DNA from: Eremophila alpestris peregrina
Taxonomy: Eukaryota; Chordata; Aves; Passeriformes; Alaudidae
Direction: 5' to 3'
Assembly (NCBI GenBank): GCA_009792885.1
Contig: WMCF01000008.1
Span: 16,044,952-16,108,951, forward strand
DNA: 64,000 bases
Numbering within the stretch: position 1 is the stretch's first letter; every line of letters starts with the position of its first letter. A model generated the notes under the pieces. That model searched no databases. It was not told the DNA's origin and saw only the letters and a list, made by a program, of their open reading frames with translations. Of the stretch, positions 13,601 through 25,818 are shown piece after piece. A program made the position numbers and the translations under genes.

Positions 13601-14585
13601 TGGATCCACATAGGTGTGAATCAGACCAGAATCTGGCCACTAAGAATGAAGCTGATTTATGCACTGGCATTAGTGATTCCCTGTACTCAGAGATTCAGCC
13701 AGCTCTCTTCCAACTTAATCTCCTTTTTAGTACCTTATTCTATATTCCCTGCTGGCAATATGGGCTGATATGACAAGTTGCCTTATCTCACAATGCAGGA
13801 TGCAGAGGGACAGAAAACACTGAAACACTGGGACAGTGCTGGCTAGTGCTAAGGGTAAAAGTCCCACCCACACCCTGCATGTGCCTGAATCAGTGAAGAC
13901 ACAACACATTTTCCAATTAAAAAGGCACGTGATGTGCAAGTGATGCACGACTAATACTTGGATGGCACCACATTCCAGAAGATTTGTAAAGTAAATGACA
14001 GAGAGAGAATTTTATTTCTATGAAGTTATTTCTGGAGTTTTCCTTTCCAAAATCATTATTAGAAAATCCACAGGCAGCAACTTCAGCCACATTTGGAGCA
14101 CTCTGTGCTCTGCTGGCAATGCAGAGGCTGCCAGAGGCTGCCATGAGCAGCTACTGAGGATTTTTTGTGGCTACACTTTGCCATTTGGCTGCATCCTTTT
14201 GTGGACAGAGGAAGATTTACCCGTATGTTCTGGGGCAGTTTCTGTAAGGAACAGGGTGAGTTGCCCTGGCCATTCAGGCCTGAGATGCATCCAGATCACC
14301 CTGGCCATGGAATCAGTACAGAACAACCCCTTGAAGAAGCAAACTGTAGGAAGTTTCCTCTTCTTTGCTACTGCACAGCTCCTTTGAGTACTTGTTGGGA
14401 ACAACCAGGGAAAAAGCTCATATCTTCTGTTACTACACTTGGAAGTTACTTCCAAGAAACTGTAATTTTTCAGTCTAATGACCTTAAATGACTGTGGTTT
14501 GGTTTATTTTTTAGTTTTTAAAGTAAAAAATCTAACTGGAATTGATTGTTTCTATGGAAAAAAAGATATCTCATGTCTTCTCCTT

Positions 14586-14663
14586 TTATATTTTTATATA
14601 TTTATTTTATATTTTATATATTTATTTTATATTTTTTATTATATTTATATATAATTTTTATAA
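14586..14663. repeat. AT-only low-complexity tract
   Basis: Nearly 80 bases contain only A and T, in imperfect units of TATTTATTTTATAT. The tract could unwind or form hairpins easily. No gene or replication feature can be tied to it. Confidence 0.9.
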
Positions 14664-17600
14664 ATTCTTTTGTTACATGTAATTTTTAGAGCCTTAGAAT
14701 TACCAGGAATCTCCAGGAAAACCAGACCTTTAAAAAGATACAGTGTTTTTATTCTAAAACAATGGACATGTTTTTATTCTGAATTTCTTTTATTATTTTT
14801 GGAAGACAAAGTAATGTACATGAGTTCTGCTTGGTACTTACACAAGAAGCAAGAAAAGCATCCTTGGTTTTATTAAGCATTTCCTCATTATAATGGAGAA
14901 AATTATTTTAAGGTGGTTTTTTTAAACTTGTTTCTTGGTATCTTCCCAATGCATAGGTTTTCCCACCTTTTAGGGATGGTTGAACAATGAAAACATGAAC
15001 CGAAAACTCACTTTTATTTTTAGAAGACCTGAAAAAGGTAGAAGAAATAATATGCTCTCTGCCAAGTGATCACAGCACCACTTACACAGTCTTGCTGGCA
15101 AAGTCAGCACAGGAAAATTTTGCAGAAGCAGCCTCCTTTCCCACTGGCAAGATGGGAATGTGAGCAGTGTAGATTCTCTTTGATCCTGCAGTTATTAGCT
15201 GGTTGACCAAGGAATCTTCCTCTGGCCTGTGCTGTTGCATTGCTTCCAGTGGCCCACCAGGAAAATTCTTTAAGACAATGTCTAAGGAAAGTCAGCTCTG
15301 GTGTGTGCTCTGAGTGCCTTGGAGCATGTCAGCTGGTGTGTCCACTGCTCCCCCATCCAGGGACCTGCGCCAGGTAGGGTTTATCCCAGGCAGAGTGGGT
15401 CACACACCCTCTGCCACATTTGCCCTCTCATGCTGACCTCAAACCACTGTTCCTATGCATTCCTCAGACTTTAATATGCACCAATATGAATGATGTGATT
15501 CTTCAAAAACTCTTTTGCAAGAACACACAGCTATTTCATTTTCAATATATCACCTTCCTTACAAACATATCAGCATCCCTTACTGCTTGGGTGAAAGAGA
15601 AAAATGAAGGTAATCCCACCAATTTCTGTCTGCAAGTACAAAACCCCAGAATTCAGAGTCTGTCACTCCGGTCCATGAGGTGATAGTTATTGACAATTTG
15701 TTATAATGGGCCATGTACTCTCTCAAGCACAGAGTCATGATGCTTGATATCACATCCAAAGATCATCTGTAGGGGAGAACTAGTATGGAATGTTGCAGAT
15801 TTCCATGAGAAGACAAATACAAAAGACTTGCTCATGACAAATTGCTGGGCTACAGAGCTGTGGGAATCAGGCTAGATTACAGAAAGCAGTGTCAAACCAG
15901 TGACAGATGTACTGTCACTGCAGAGCTCCTGACAAACAACAAAAAAGTCTGAAACTAACAGCCCATTGTTTTATCATCCATGTCTGGAGTGACACAGCTC
16001 TACCTGTCAGTTGCATATTTGGAAGAGCAGATCATATGCCTCCTGAAAAAGTAGGGTAAAGTTGGGTGGAATAATGCAAAGTGTGTGGAAGGGCAGGAGA
16101 CTATGTTTATTTGAAACAAGTGAATAGCAATTCTGCATTAGTGAGGAAGCAGGTTTGCTCTGGTAACTGGTCTGGCTTGCAGGAATGCTGAGTTCCCAGT
16201 GATCCCTGTCAGCGTCCTGCCTCTCTATCTCCCTAAAGAACACCAAGAAATTCTTTAGGCCAGATAAGCAAAAGGAACTAAAGGAGCTCACAGACAAGTG
16301 CTTGGCCTCCTGAATAGATACTTTAACTCATGGTTAGGCATTTAACTGCTGTGAAGAGAATTCCAAAACCACTAATAAATCAAGTGCACCGCTACTCATC
16401 ACTGACCAACAAAGCGTGCTGAGGATGGGAGCATGTCTAAATCTAGATCTTTATTCTGCTTTTCTAGAAATACAAACAAAATTGCTCTGGAGATGAATAC
16501 TTTTCTTTCTGCACATGGATATAAAAGGAAGCACAGTAATAATTTTTGTATCATTCCATTAATAATAGCATTAATAAGGGAGCTGAAGATTTAGTTTTAC
16601 ATTGATGGTTTGAACTTCATCTTCTCCGGGGAAAAGCCTTTCTGTAACTTGCTGCCTGCTTTTGAATGAACCCAGTGCTGTGTTTCCATGATTTGTTTGG
16701 TGGGAGAAAACTTAATGTCGGGATAGAGGTTTCTAACATCCCTCTCTCCTTTGGGAGTGGATAACAAATTCCACCTATACCCATCTTAGCAACATGGCAG
16801 GTGTTCAGAGTGTCCCCTGAGGCTTAGAGTGTAGTAGATCTTCCCTGTCTCACAGACTCTGAAAGGACAGGGTCCTACTGCCATCATGTATGAACCATCA
16901 TTTACGAGTTATCCACTCAGAAAACTACAGCAAAGGTTACAATCACAAGCCACATGGCAAGAAGAGATTTATATCAGTGATAGGGACCCTCTAGCCTCAC
17001 TTCAGCATACTTTAGCAGGGCTTGTGATTGGCTCTTTCATCAGAAGCATCTGTATGGTTTATGTAACTGTTTTGTTACTGAGTCACGTTTTTCATACTCA
17101 TTGGTAAAGTTTAATAATAGTATGCTGCAGCAGAGGGTACAGAAAATCTGATAACTGAAGTTCTTACTTGAGCAAATTTTAGCTTTCAATAAAGAATTGT
17201 CTTTTAGGGCTCTGACACATTTATAAATATTTCTCTCCCTTTCAAAGTGAGGGTGATATTATTATCTAGGAAAATTGCAGTGTGGGAGAAAATGCTATGC
17301 AACTAAAAATGAGATTAAATAGACTCTGTAAGACAACTCAACCTTGTCCTGTGTTTCTGCAGTGCAATTAGCCAAAAAAGCCAGGTATTTCAGCAGGGGG
17401 GTATATTTTCATCATAGTCCCTGTGATTCTCAAATTAGCAATTATGGGATCATTACAATTAGAAAGGTTGAAGAAGTCAGCATGCTACTCTTCACATTGA
17501 TGAAGAAGCTTCTGCTTCCAAACCAAATACTCTGTCTTAATATATGTCTGTATGTCCTTGATATACCAGAAGGCAGCCACAATAACCAGAACAGTCAGGA

Positions 17601-17666
17601 AACAACAGTGCTCTTAAAGGCTCTATGGACAAGGGTAAGAAGCACAGGTAAGGGCAAAGAGATGAA

Positions 17667-17707
17667 TAAAAGAGAAAAAAGAAAAAAAAAAAAAGAAAAA
17701 TGAAAGA
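17667..17707. repeat. A-rich purine tract
   Basis: A run of about 40 bases of A with scattered G, GAAAAAAG-like. It follows no recognisable retrogene body, so I read it as low-complexity DNA rather than a poly(A) tail. Confidence 0.75.
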
Positions 17708-20700
17708 ACGCAGAAATAGGGATGTAGAAGAGTTGTTTGGTGGAAATTTAGTGCAGGTCTCAGTGCAAAACATGGGGACTATACTGGAGGTTTAAAAATA
17801 TTCTAAATTATGAATTGGAATATTTAAGAAACCTTTTCTAATTCTTTCCATTAGTACCAAGATGAGCTAAAGTGATGCTCTGAAATAGAGGTTGGAGGGA
17901 CTGATAAACTAAGATACTTTAAAAAAGATTATTCTTTAACTAAAATAATGTCATAGAACTGGAAACTTTTTAAAAGCATTTCCACTTCTTAGTTTGCTGT
18001 TGTCAATCTCAACTGAAAGAGTTCACATTTTAAAATACACAAACCGAAACTAATTTTAAATTATTCAAATGATAATTTTGTCATTTGAGTTAATGTAACA
18101 AAAAGTAATTTCAAGTTTTTGGCAGACAGCCAGAAATAATTACCTGAGTTTTACATACACATTTTCAAGAATTATCTGACATTCATAAATATCAGTAGAA
18201 ATTAACATCTTTTGTGGGACATTATATTATGTGGTATTTTTTAAATATGCCAAGGGCTGTTGTAGAGCATTTTAGTATTTCATAGGAATTTTGTCAATCT
18301 CAATTAACACCCCCCCAAAAAATTTAACAATCAAAAACCAAAATAAAATAAAGGATAGAACCATATTGGAGAGTGTTTCAAATACAAAAAAAAATTGTTG
18401 ACAGCTTGGTTCAGAAGGCCCTGTAGAAAAGCATGAGCAATGGTTTTCAATAGTTACTGAATTTGCAGTTTCAGTAGATAATGAGGGTTCTGATTCAGAT
18501 CCCAATTTTGTGATGCAGAATCGGCTTTGCCATAAAGTCATATGTATCTAGGTTCAAAAAGCTTTAGTGCTAAATCCAAATATCAGAACAAATAGCCATC
18601 TTTAAGTTTGAGAAACCTCCTAATGTCCATTTGACATCTCACAGTGCTGTCAATTAAAAGTGATTTCATAAAATACATTAATATAAATGGTTAACTTTAG
18701 AAATGAATGTAAAATCAGTGTAATGACAAAAGAATTGGGTGCTTTTTTACATGAAGGTTTAAATAATTCATTTTCTTCTTCCATTTTTGACATCTCAGCC
18801 CAGCTCAGGCAAAAGTGTGGGCCAAAAAGACAGCTACACTAGGTAGGCAGCCAATTAAAACAGACTGTCATAAAAGAGCAAGATGATTTTTCAGGACAGG
18901 CATCGTTATTTTGTGAGCACCAATATAACTTCCTAAATGTCTCACAGATGCAGTCTGAAAGAAATTGCATCCCCCTCCCAGTAAAAATATCTTAGCCACC
19001 TCAAAAGAAGAGACCATCTGGAGGCTTACTCACTTCGGGGGATGCTGAGTTAATTGAGTGAAAGTCCAAATAACTCTTTAGGAGAGACATGCTGAGGAAT
19101 AGCAGTAGGCTCTAAAGTAATGAAATTCCAAAAGAATTTGCTTCAGAATTGCTATTACTTCATCAGTTGTATTATCACCATACTTGGGAAGCCTAGGCAT
19201 AAATGAGGGCCCATTTTTAAGGACCGCAAAAAGGAATTTACGGAGCACAGTTATATATATTTACATGAGAAATTCAGACAAAATCCAGTAATATTTCAAT
19301 AATAAAATCAAACAGCAAAAGGAATGTGCTCATTCTTTTGTCCAAAGAAGTGACTCCACCTGCCCAGAGGAGTATCTGAGCTGTGATTGAAAGGTGCAGC
19401 ACATGCATCCACCCAAGATACTTGGGAGTAATACAGAAACACCCTCACTCTGGTTCCAAGCTTTCCTGGCTGCCTTTGTTCTGGCTTTGTTGGCTGCTCT
19501 GCCTCTTTAGACCTGTGTGCGTGTTCAGAGCTGTCAGTTGTCTGATCAGCTTTGAGACTTGTTTTAGTTCAAAGTGGTGATACTGTGCTGAAGAGGTGCT
19601 GAGGCCTTTCAGTTAAGAAGTCTCCAGTGTCATTTAGACAATCTACAGATCACTCCTCAGGCTGTTGTCTCCAGCCTGGAAGCTCATCAGCCCTGAGCAT
19701 TGTAAGACTGTGTTTGCAATCTCTGTGCCAAGAACTGACAGGGTGAAAGATAGAAGACTGTCTTGACAAGAAATTCTTACTGACTGCTAGTGCAGAATCT
19801 GTAGTTTGGCATTTTCTTCTGTTTGTCCCCTTCTAATCCTACCTTGGCTGTTTATGTAGTATGAAAATAGTAAGTTTTGCCATATCACACACATAACTCT
19901 CTTTTCTAGCCTGAGACTCCTCTTTGATTTTTTCTTTGCACAACAATTAATCTTTCATTGGTTTTCGCTGGATAAGTTGAATTGATCCTGTTCCAGTGAC
20001 TGGAAATTTTCATGTCTCAGACCTTAGCCTTATCCTTTAAACCCTTCCTTTTCCTTACTTATCTACATCTAATTACTCTTTAATGGATCTGGAATTGTTA
20101 AAAATTGGGCAGACTGGGTCCTTTCCAATTCATGTGAAATTTATACCAAAATAAATGGGATTTAGGAATCTAAATATATTTGAGGATCTATGTCTATCTG
20201 TGTCTTGTTGCTTTTGTGTGATATACATAACTGGCTTAAGAAAATTATCTTAAAACTATACTGTGAGGACAAATTGGTTTTGGTTTTATTTAAGAACCAA
20301 CTTCTTCCTGCAGATTGCAATAACCTAGCAGTTAGCAAGAATGTGCCTAGAAAGCAAACCTCAGTTTTCTTTGCTGCCTGAAAACTCTGAAACCAAGGAC
20401 ATACATCAGTTCCTAATGGTTGATGGAAGTGGGACTCTGTTATTTCTCATATAAGGTTGCAGCAAATAAAACCAAGAGTATTTTCCCTACTAAAAGACTA
20501 ACTCTGTAAAGTGGATAGAGCAGTTAATGTAGGAAAAGAGTGGAAAGTAGCCCTAGGAGCTGAAACCCCTCTATTACTGCATTGTTTTTTACAACAGTAA
20601 AACGCAGAGCCAAGGTTGCTCTAGGCTTTTGGGTTTTGCAGCCTTCCAGTCTTTCCAGGATCGACAGAGCTGCTTCTAAACTGTTTGGCCCATTCAGAAA

Positions 20701-22758
20701 GGAAAAGTGCTAAATTCCAGGCACACATAACCTATTGCTTCTCCCTTTCCTATTCTTCAGAGAACTGACTTTGTAAACACTTGAATACTTTCAAGCAAGA
20801 ACTTTGATGTCTCCTGTGTCTTATACACTGCCTAGTGCATAGACAGTATGGTGGGAAACAAGCAGAATTTACTGTACATCTCAGACAAAATCAAAGCACA
20901 ACTTACCTGAGGTCTACAGGTGCATCCTCCTGTCCCCTAGCCTGGGGAAACTGGAAGTCCTGCTGTGTCCATGTGTTCTGCTGAATGGAAAAGAAAGAAA
21001 GATATGCTAGATGCAGAACAGAGGAAAGAGGGAATCCTAAAGTAAGAGGATTCGGGGAGAAATTGAATCAATCACTGAAAAAGAACAGTGAAAAATGAGT
21101 AAATGAACAATGGAAGCATGAAGAGAGGAAGAAGAATAAAGATAAAATGAAGTATGGCCTCTACATGAAGTGATAGACTTCTGGATGTTAGAATTAAGGT
21201 AGATAAATGCCAAAGTAAGATGTAAAAAACCCATTTTTTAAAAACTAAGAGGTTATAGATTAAATGCAAGTATTTTGTAGAAAGTACAAATTGTTGTGAT
21301 TTATATAAATGTTGGGTTGTGCTACACATTGCTTCGTAAAGAATGCCAAAGTAGAACAAATTACATCCAGATGTTGTGCAGAAATTAGAAAAACAAAAAA
21401 AGAAACCTGATACTTTATAACACAGGCAGGAAAAAGCTGTCTCATGTATGCTATGACTTACAAATCTGTGGGAGCTATTGTGGCCGGGGTGCAGCCCTCA
21501 CTTTATACATTAGTGGCTGTAAAGGGTGATGTCACAGAAGGATTAGGTCTAATCCTTGACAAGAAAGCCTTGTGATGACTCAACAAGGAGCCGAAAAGAT
21601 GGAGCTAAATCAGCTTAAAGTCAGGCTTTATGGGTTTGGATGGAATCAGCATTTTGCATGTGTGGTCATGCTTTGCCCATAACAACACGCTCAGTTCATG
21701 ATGATACTCTGTCTACAGCTTTCCTATTCCTGCCTCCCATTTCAGCTCTCTGCCACTCATTTCAGTGTTTGGCTGCCACTAACTCAAAATAGGAGACTTC
21801 AGGATCAATACAAGGAAAATTTTAATTACCAGCAGAGCTATTGGCACCACTTAAGTTTCACAGTTTATTGGTCAGTGCAAATAACCAACACATCAGGGTA
21901 GACCTTTGCCTGCCTAAAATAGGGGGATGCTTGATGAACCAGCTTTAATTCTCTAGTTCTGTTGGTAGTCTTTGAATCTTCTGTGTGGCAAAGCACAGGC
22001 TTGAAATGACCAAATTTACTCACCTGCCAAGTGGTTGCTGTGGATTACCCAGCTCCTCTGACCCCAGAGCTCTGCTGAATGAACAGCAGATGAAAGGACA
22101 GGTGTTTCTGGATAGGACTGCAATTTGTGTAGAAGCTGTTGATGAGCCCTAGAAGATCTTTGCACCAAGCCCTTTGGTCAGACTATCACATGCATGGAAT
22201 CACATACTTGGAATCAGACAGGCAGTAGGGAGCTCAGGGCCCCTCTGTGTCATTGTTGCCTGAATCAAAAGCAAAAGGTGAGTGATTTGAGGGTTGTCTG
22301 AAGTGGTCACTGCACAGAAGGCCTATTCTCATGACTACTGCTATAGATATCTTTCTTGTATTGAAATGAAAGCAAGCTATTTGTAGGGATTTATAGAACA
22401 TTTAATTTAACTTTTATTAGAAAAGCAGCAGAATCCTTTTTGGGGAGGTTACAAATAGGAAATGTCTTTGCAGCACCTCATGGTTCTGATAGATATTTCT
22501 TTTTGCTTATTTTTGAAAGTAATACAGAAATGAGTGAAAATTGTTGCTGAGATTATTTAGTTTCTATGTCAGAGAGGTTCAATTAAATAGTTTTCTTTAG
22601 GCTTTAAACAGATTAGAGAAATAGGGACTCCAGTGATAGAGCCCAGTGTAATGTTTCTTTACTCACACTTGTTTTCAGCCTCAAAAAAACCAATTACTTC
22701 ATTGAAAAGTGCCATTTGAGCAAAACAGATTTTTAAAAGACTTGCATGTTTATTTCAG

Positions 22759-22852
22759 AAATTTGCTAGACAATATGGGGGCTGGTCTAAAAGCTCAGTT
22801 TTGCAACTGACAATTTAAAACTTTAAATGAGAGAGCCAAATCTGTCCCAAAG
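22759..22852 (+). other. Exon-like segment without coding capacity (candidate)
   Basis: The 94-bp segment is preceded by a good acceptor (GTTTATTTCAG) and followed by a perfect donor (AAAG then GTAAGT). All three plus-strand frames are stopped inside it, so it could only be a non-coding RNA exon or an untranslated exon. Pairs of good sites like this also arise by chance several times in 64 kb. Confidence 0.12.
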
Positions 22853-22859
22853 GTAAGTC

Positions 22860-22930
22860 CCCTAATGTGGGTGTGACAGCTGGAATGAATTGTTCCATTG
22901 TTTTCAGTGGTAGTTACTCAATTATGAGAT
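22860..22930. repeat. Probable ancient amniote repeat fragment
   Basis: The core TTCCATTGTTTTCAGTGG followed by TAGTTACTC resembles the ATTGACTTCAATGG and GAGTTACTCC blocks of an old interspersed repeat that I recall from turtle, crocodile and bird genomes. I cannot name the family. The match is short and diverged. Confidence 0.35.
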
Positions 22931-24039
22931 TACTACAACAAGACTTGGAGGTGTAAGAAGAGTATAGGAAAGACATTCTAGCACGTGGAATAAAATTAGA
23001 AAAAAAATAACGATTCGTCCCTCTAGGAAGTAAGCAATTAGATCATATTTCACAGTGAAAATATTGTGTAAACTGGAAAAAACATGACTACAGAAATCAA
23101 TGACAATGGTTATCTAACAGTTGTCACCCTTTGCATGACAGCTTTGACACACTTCATTTGAGTCACTTCCCAAAGGACAGCTGTCAGTCCAGCTGTCAAA
23201 ACCACATCCCATCCAGAAAGGTTCTGTAGAGAGAGGCTACAGGCCCCAGCCTGAGGACATGAGGGAATCCCAGCACCCTTGGCACATGGGGAGGGAGTTG
23301 CACTGTCCTCATGTGCTACCCTAACCAAGGACAATAGAGAGAGCCAGCCCAAGTACTGGTGCTCCTCTCTACACTGTGGAAAAAATCTTCTGGCAGGGGA
23401 GTCTCCTTTCTTCCTTCAGTTGGAGAGGGCTTTTCGTGTCTCATAAGTTTCTTGCTTTTGTGAGGAGCCTGCACCAATGTTGATCAGGAACTGGTAATTT
23501 GCTATGACAGCATCTCATAATCCCTCCCATAAAGCTTTCTGAAGTCATTTAAGCATTGTCTTGTTTCAAAGTATGGAGGAAAAGAGCAGAAAACCACTTT
23601 AACCTCATTTGTTTCTGAGAATGATCTGGAGGAGATTTTGGAGCACTAAAAAGAAAAAAAAATATCAAAACAATCTGCAAAAGGACTCAGGGTTGAGAAA
23701 GTTTTGGATAAACTTGGGTGCAGTTAAGCATAATTATGATCCTGAAATCCTCTGCTCAGCTAACCCAATATAGATACCTAAACTCACCAGGAGCCCCCCC
23801 TGTTTGATGTTTAACATTACCCTTATGAAAATTCAGTTCTCTGCAGCCCACCTCAAATTGCCCCAGTATGAGAAGTTCAGCGGCTGGTTCAACACTCGAT
23901 CTGGTTTCAGAAATAGGAATTTTCCCCTAAGTCTCTCTTTAAGTTGGAATATATTCTCAGAATATTCATAGCAAACACACAGAACAGTGTGCTGCTTGAA
24001 AAACACAGTTATGAATATTTTTTAAAAGAAACAGGGTTT

Positions 24040-24386
24040 TTAAATTCCTTCATAATATGATACAATAGCTTTCTCTAATACTTGGAAAAAATGTGAATTT
24101 TTGTCTCTAGGCTTTTCTTGGCTAGTCTGAGAAAGTTCAAATCTTTCATTTCTTGACTGAGCATCAGACCTCTTCAGGTACAGGTCATTCTGTATATTTC
24201 GTTGCATCTTCTTGAGTTGAAGTTGGAATAGACACAGGAAAAAGAAGACTAACAAGATGAAAAGGAGAGCACAAAGCAGGAGGAGAAATGAGTTTGAATT
24301 CCCACTGTCTGAGGAGGGAAATGAAACTTGATGCTCACACTTCTTCAGTATTTTTGTCTTGGGTTTGCATGGCAAGTTTTTGGTAG
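24040..24386 (-). other. Candidate last exon of a single-pass membrane protein (unidentified)
   Basis: Read on the minus strand, an AG acceptor (GTAGCCTCTCAG) precedes an open frame of 115 codons ending at TAA. The peptide starts with a short cysteine-containing part (ATKNLPCKPKTKILKKCEH), then a Ser/Asn-rich spacer. A hydrophobic run of about 22 residues (FLLLLCALLFILLVFFFLCL) follows, then QLQLKK and a polar tail, as in a type I membrane protein. The hydrophobic run is encoded by a pyrimidine-rich tract, which favours Leu and Phe in any sequence, so this is weak evidence. I do not recognise the family. It is phase-compatible with the open segment at 25247-25472. Confidence 0.18.
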
Positions 24387-24599
24387 CTGAGAGGCTACAG
24401 GGCTGGCTTCTGTGAGAAGCTGCTCGAAGTTTCCTTTATGTCTGATGGAACCAATGCAGCTGGCTCCAAGTGTGTGCCCAGCATCTCCAAAGAGTTTCTC
24501 TGAGGCAGCATAGGGAACGGGAGGGCTCTGTTGGAGGCAAGGGTGGATGAGACAGCCTTACTGTCTTTTGGCAGTCAACAGGGAATATAAATGAATTAC

Positions 24600-25130
24600 A
24601 CCACTCAGGAGGAGGTGGGAACAGGGCTGGGAATGTAAGGATGTGGAGCACAGGGGCTGCAGGAGAGGACATGGGAATTTGGAACAGAACGGGAACAAAA
24701 GGTTTGAGGAAAAGTTTGATAAAGGGTTTGGAGAAGAAAGGTGACAGATGGGAAGGAAAGGCTGGGTTTTTTGAAACTAGGAAGGCCTTATTTCTCTATT
24801 TTAGAGGTTTGGGGATTACAAAGACTGCCTCTGGAAGAACAGGGTTAGTGAAAGTTATGGGAAAATAGTTGTCAGAGATGAAGTAAATCTAAGCAAGGAG
24901 AGATGGTGAGGAAGATAAGTTGCTTTTGTATAGGAGAAAGGTGATTTGAAACAGCTGAGGCCTTGGAAAAAGACAATGTGAAAGGGGAGCCTCAACACAG
25001 AAGGCATTTGAAAGAGTTTTTAGGCAGGAAAGACTGGGAAATTTAAGGCTTGGGACAGAAGGGACCAAGGACAGTATGGTGTGAGGGAGAAGTTAGGGTT
25101 ATCAGTCTGGGGAATATAATTTTCTGGGCT
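24600..25130. other. Purine-skewed (G/A-rich plus strand) stretch
   Basis: For about 500 bp the plus strand is strongly enriched in G and A, with recurring GGAAGG, GGGAAC, GAGAAGAAAGG and AAGGGG words but no fixed repeat unit. It may be a decayed simple repeat. It overlaps the putative intron between the two minus-strand candidate exons, where the same bias appears as pyrimidines. Confidence 0.6.
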
Positions 25131-25246
25131 CTGATATCAGAAAAGAGGCACACACAGAGAGAACTGCCTCTTTTTCCAGAGAAAGCCCTTCCCTTTTTCT
25201 CTGTTTGTAGAAATTAAAATTTTGGACAGAATAATCCAGAGATTAC

Positions 25247-25472
25247 CTTTACAGTCAGAACGATATGAATTCTGATTGATCTGAGAAATAATTGTGCCAT
25301 ATGAAAATTCTCTACATGACAGCCATTTTGTTTCTGAACTTGTTTCACACTGAAAGTGTTCCAAATAAATCCCAGTTTTACACCTGACACTCTTCCACAC
25401 AATAACATGCATCAATTTCATCTTTGTTATTTCCTTAAATATCTCTTTGTGGGAAATTGATCCCAAATCCTT
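25247..25472 (-). other. Candidate upstream exon of the same unidentified minus-strand protein
   Basis: On the minus strand an open frame runs from a weak acceptor (GGATCTGACAG) to a moderate donor (AAAG then GTAATC). It encodes a segment with spaced cysteines: VRCKTGIYLEHFQCE, then TKWLSCREF, then SYRSDCK. The final single base G joins the first two bases of 24386-24385 to make an Ala codon and keeps the frame open to the stop at 24040; the implied GT-AG intron is 860 bp. The cysteine spacing is loosely like small extracellular modules such as sushi or TNF-receptor repeats, but I cannot assign one. Chance remains the leading alternative. Confidence 0.15.
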
Positions 25473-25698
25473 CTGTCAGATCCCAGATCTTTCAGTAAAT
25501 GGCCAGATAATCCTACTCTCCATATGCTATGAGCACTGAATTTGCATCAGTTCATGTCAGCACACTTTTGTTCTGCTTTTCTTTCTGAATAGGGCAACAC
25601 TGAGCTCTCCTGAAATCCTGTGTGTAATACATGGTTGTTTACAAATCACTTGATAACAGAAGTCACAGCACATATTTGTGTTGGCTGATAATCCTTTG

Positions 25699-25818
25699 TC
25701 AATGATGGATGAAGATCAGGTGTCATTTCTGATTCTTTTGGATGTGTCAGCTGCCTCCAGCACTGTTGACCATGAACTGACCTGCACTCTGGCAGTCTGG
25801 GAGCAAGGACAAATGGGA
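25699..25818 (+). repeat. Ancient LINE reverse transcriptase fragment
   Basis: The plus-strand frame from 25699 reads SMMDEDQVSFLI, then LLDVSAASSTVDHEL, and stops at 25816-25818. This closely follows the reverse transcriptase motif A region of L2/L3-CR1-like LINEs, whose usual form is LLDLSAAFDTVDH; here the Phe-Asp pair of SAAFD is replaced by two serines. The copy is far older than the avian CR1 copies in the window and is a relic with no function expected. The exact LINE clade cannot be told from so short a piece. Confidence 0.6.

Larger units (their letters stand above)
10636..22758. other. Unique DNA, no gene recognised
   Basis: No gene or interspersed repeat family is recognised apart from the simple tracts listed separately. 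Open frames of up to about 134 codons (for example minus 11858-12262 and plus 13995-14387) match no family I know and overlap each other on opposite strands, as chance frames do. The stretches at about 11.7-12.3 kb and 15.1-15.4 kb are somewhat richer in G and C than their surroundings but are not CpG islands. Confidence 0.55.

Noticed and set aside
14213..14263. Exon-like piece ending at AACAGG/GTGAGT
   Set aside because: Two frames are open over this short stretch, the acceptor is poor, and neither peptide is recognisable.
17667..17707. A-rich run considered as the poly(A) tail of a processed retrogene
   Set aside because: No gene-like body precedes it on either strand, and G residues are interspersed throughout.
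25092..25101. TTAGGGTTA, telomere-like
   Set aside because: Only one and a half units, consistent with chance.
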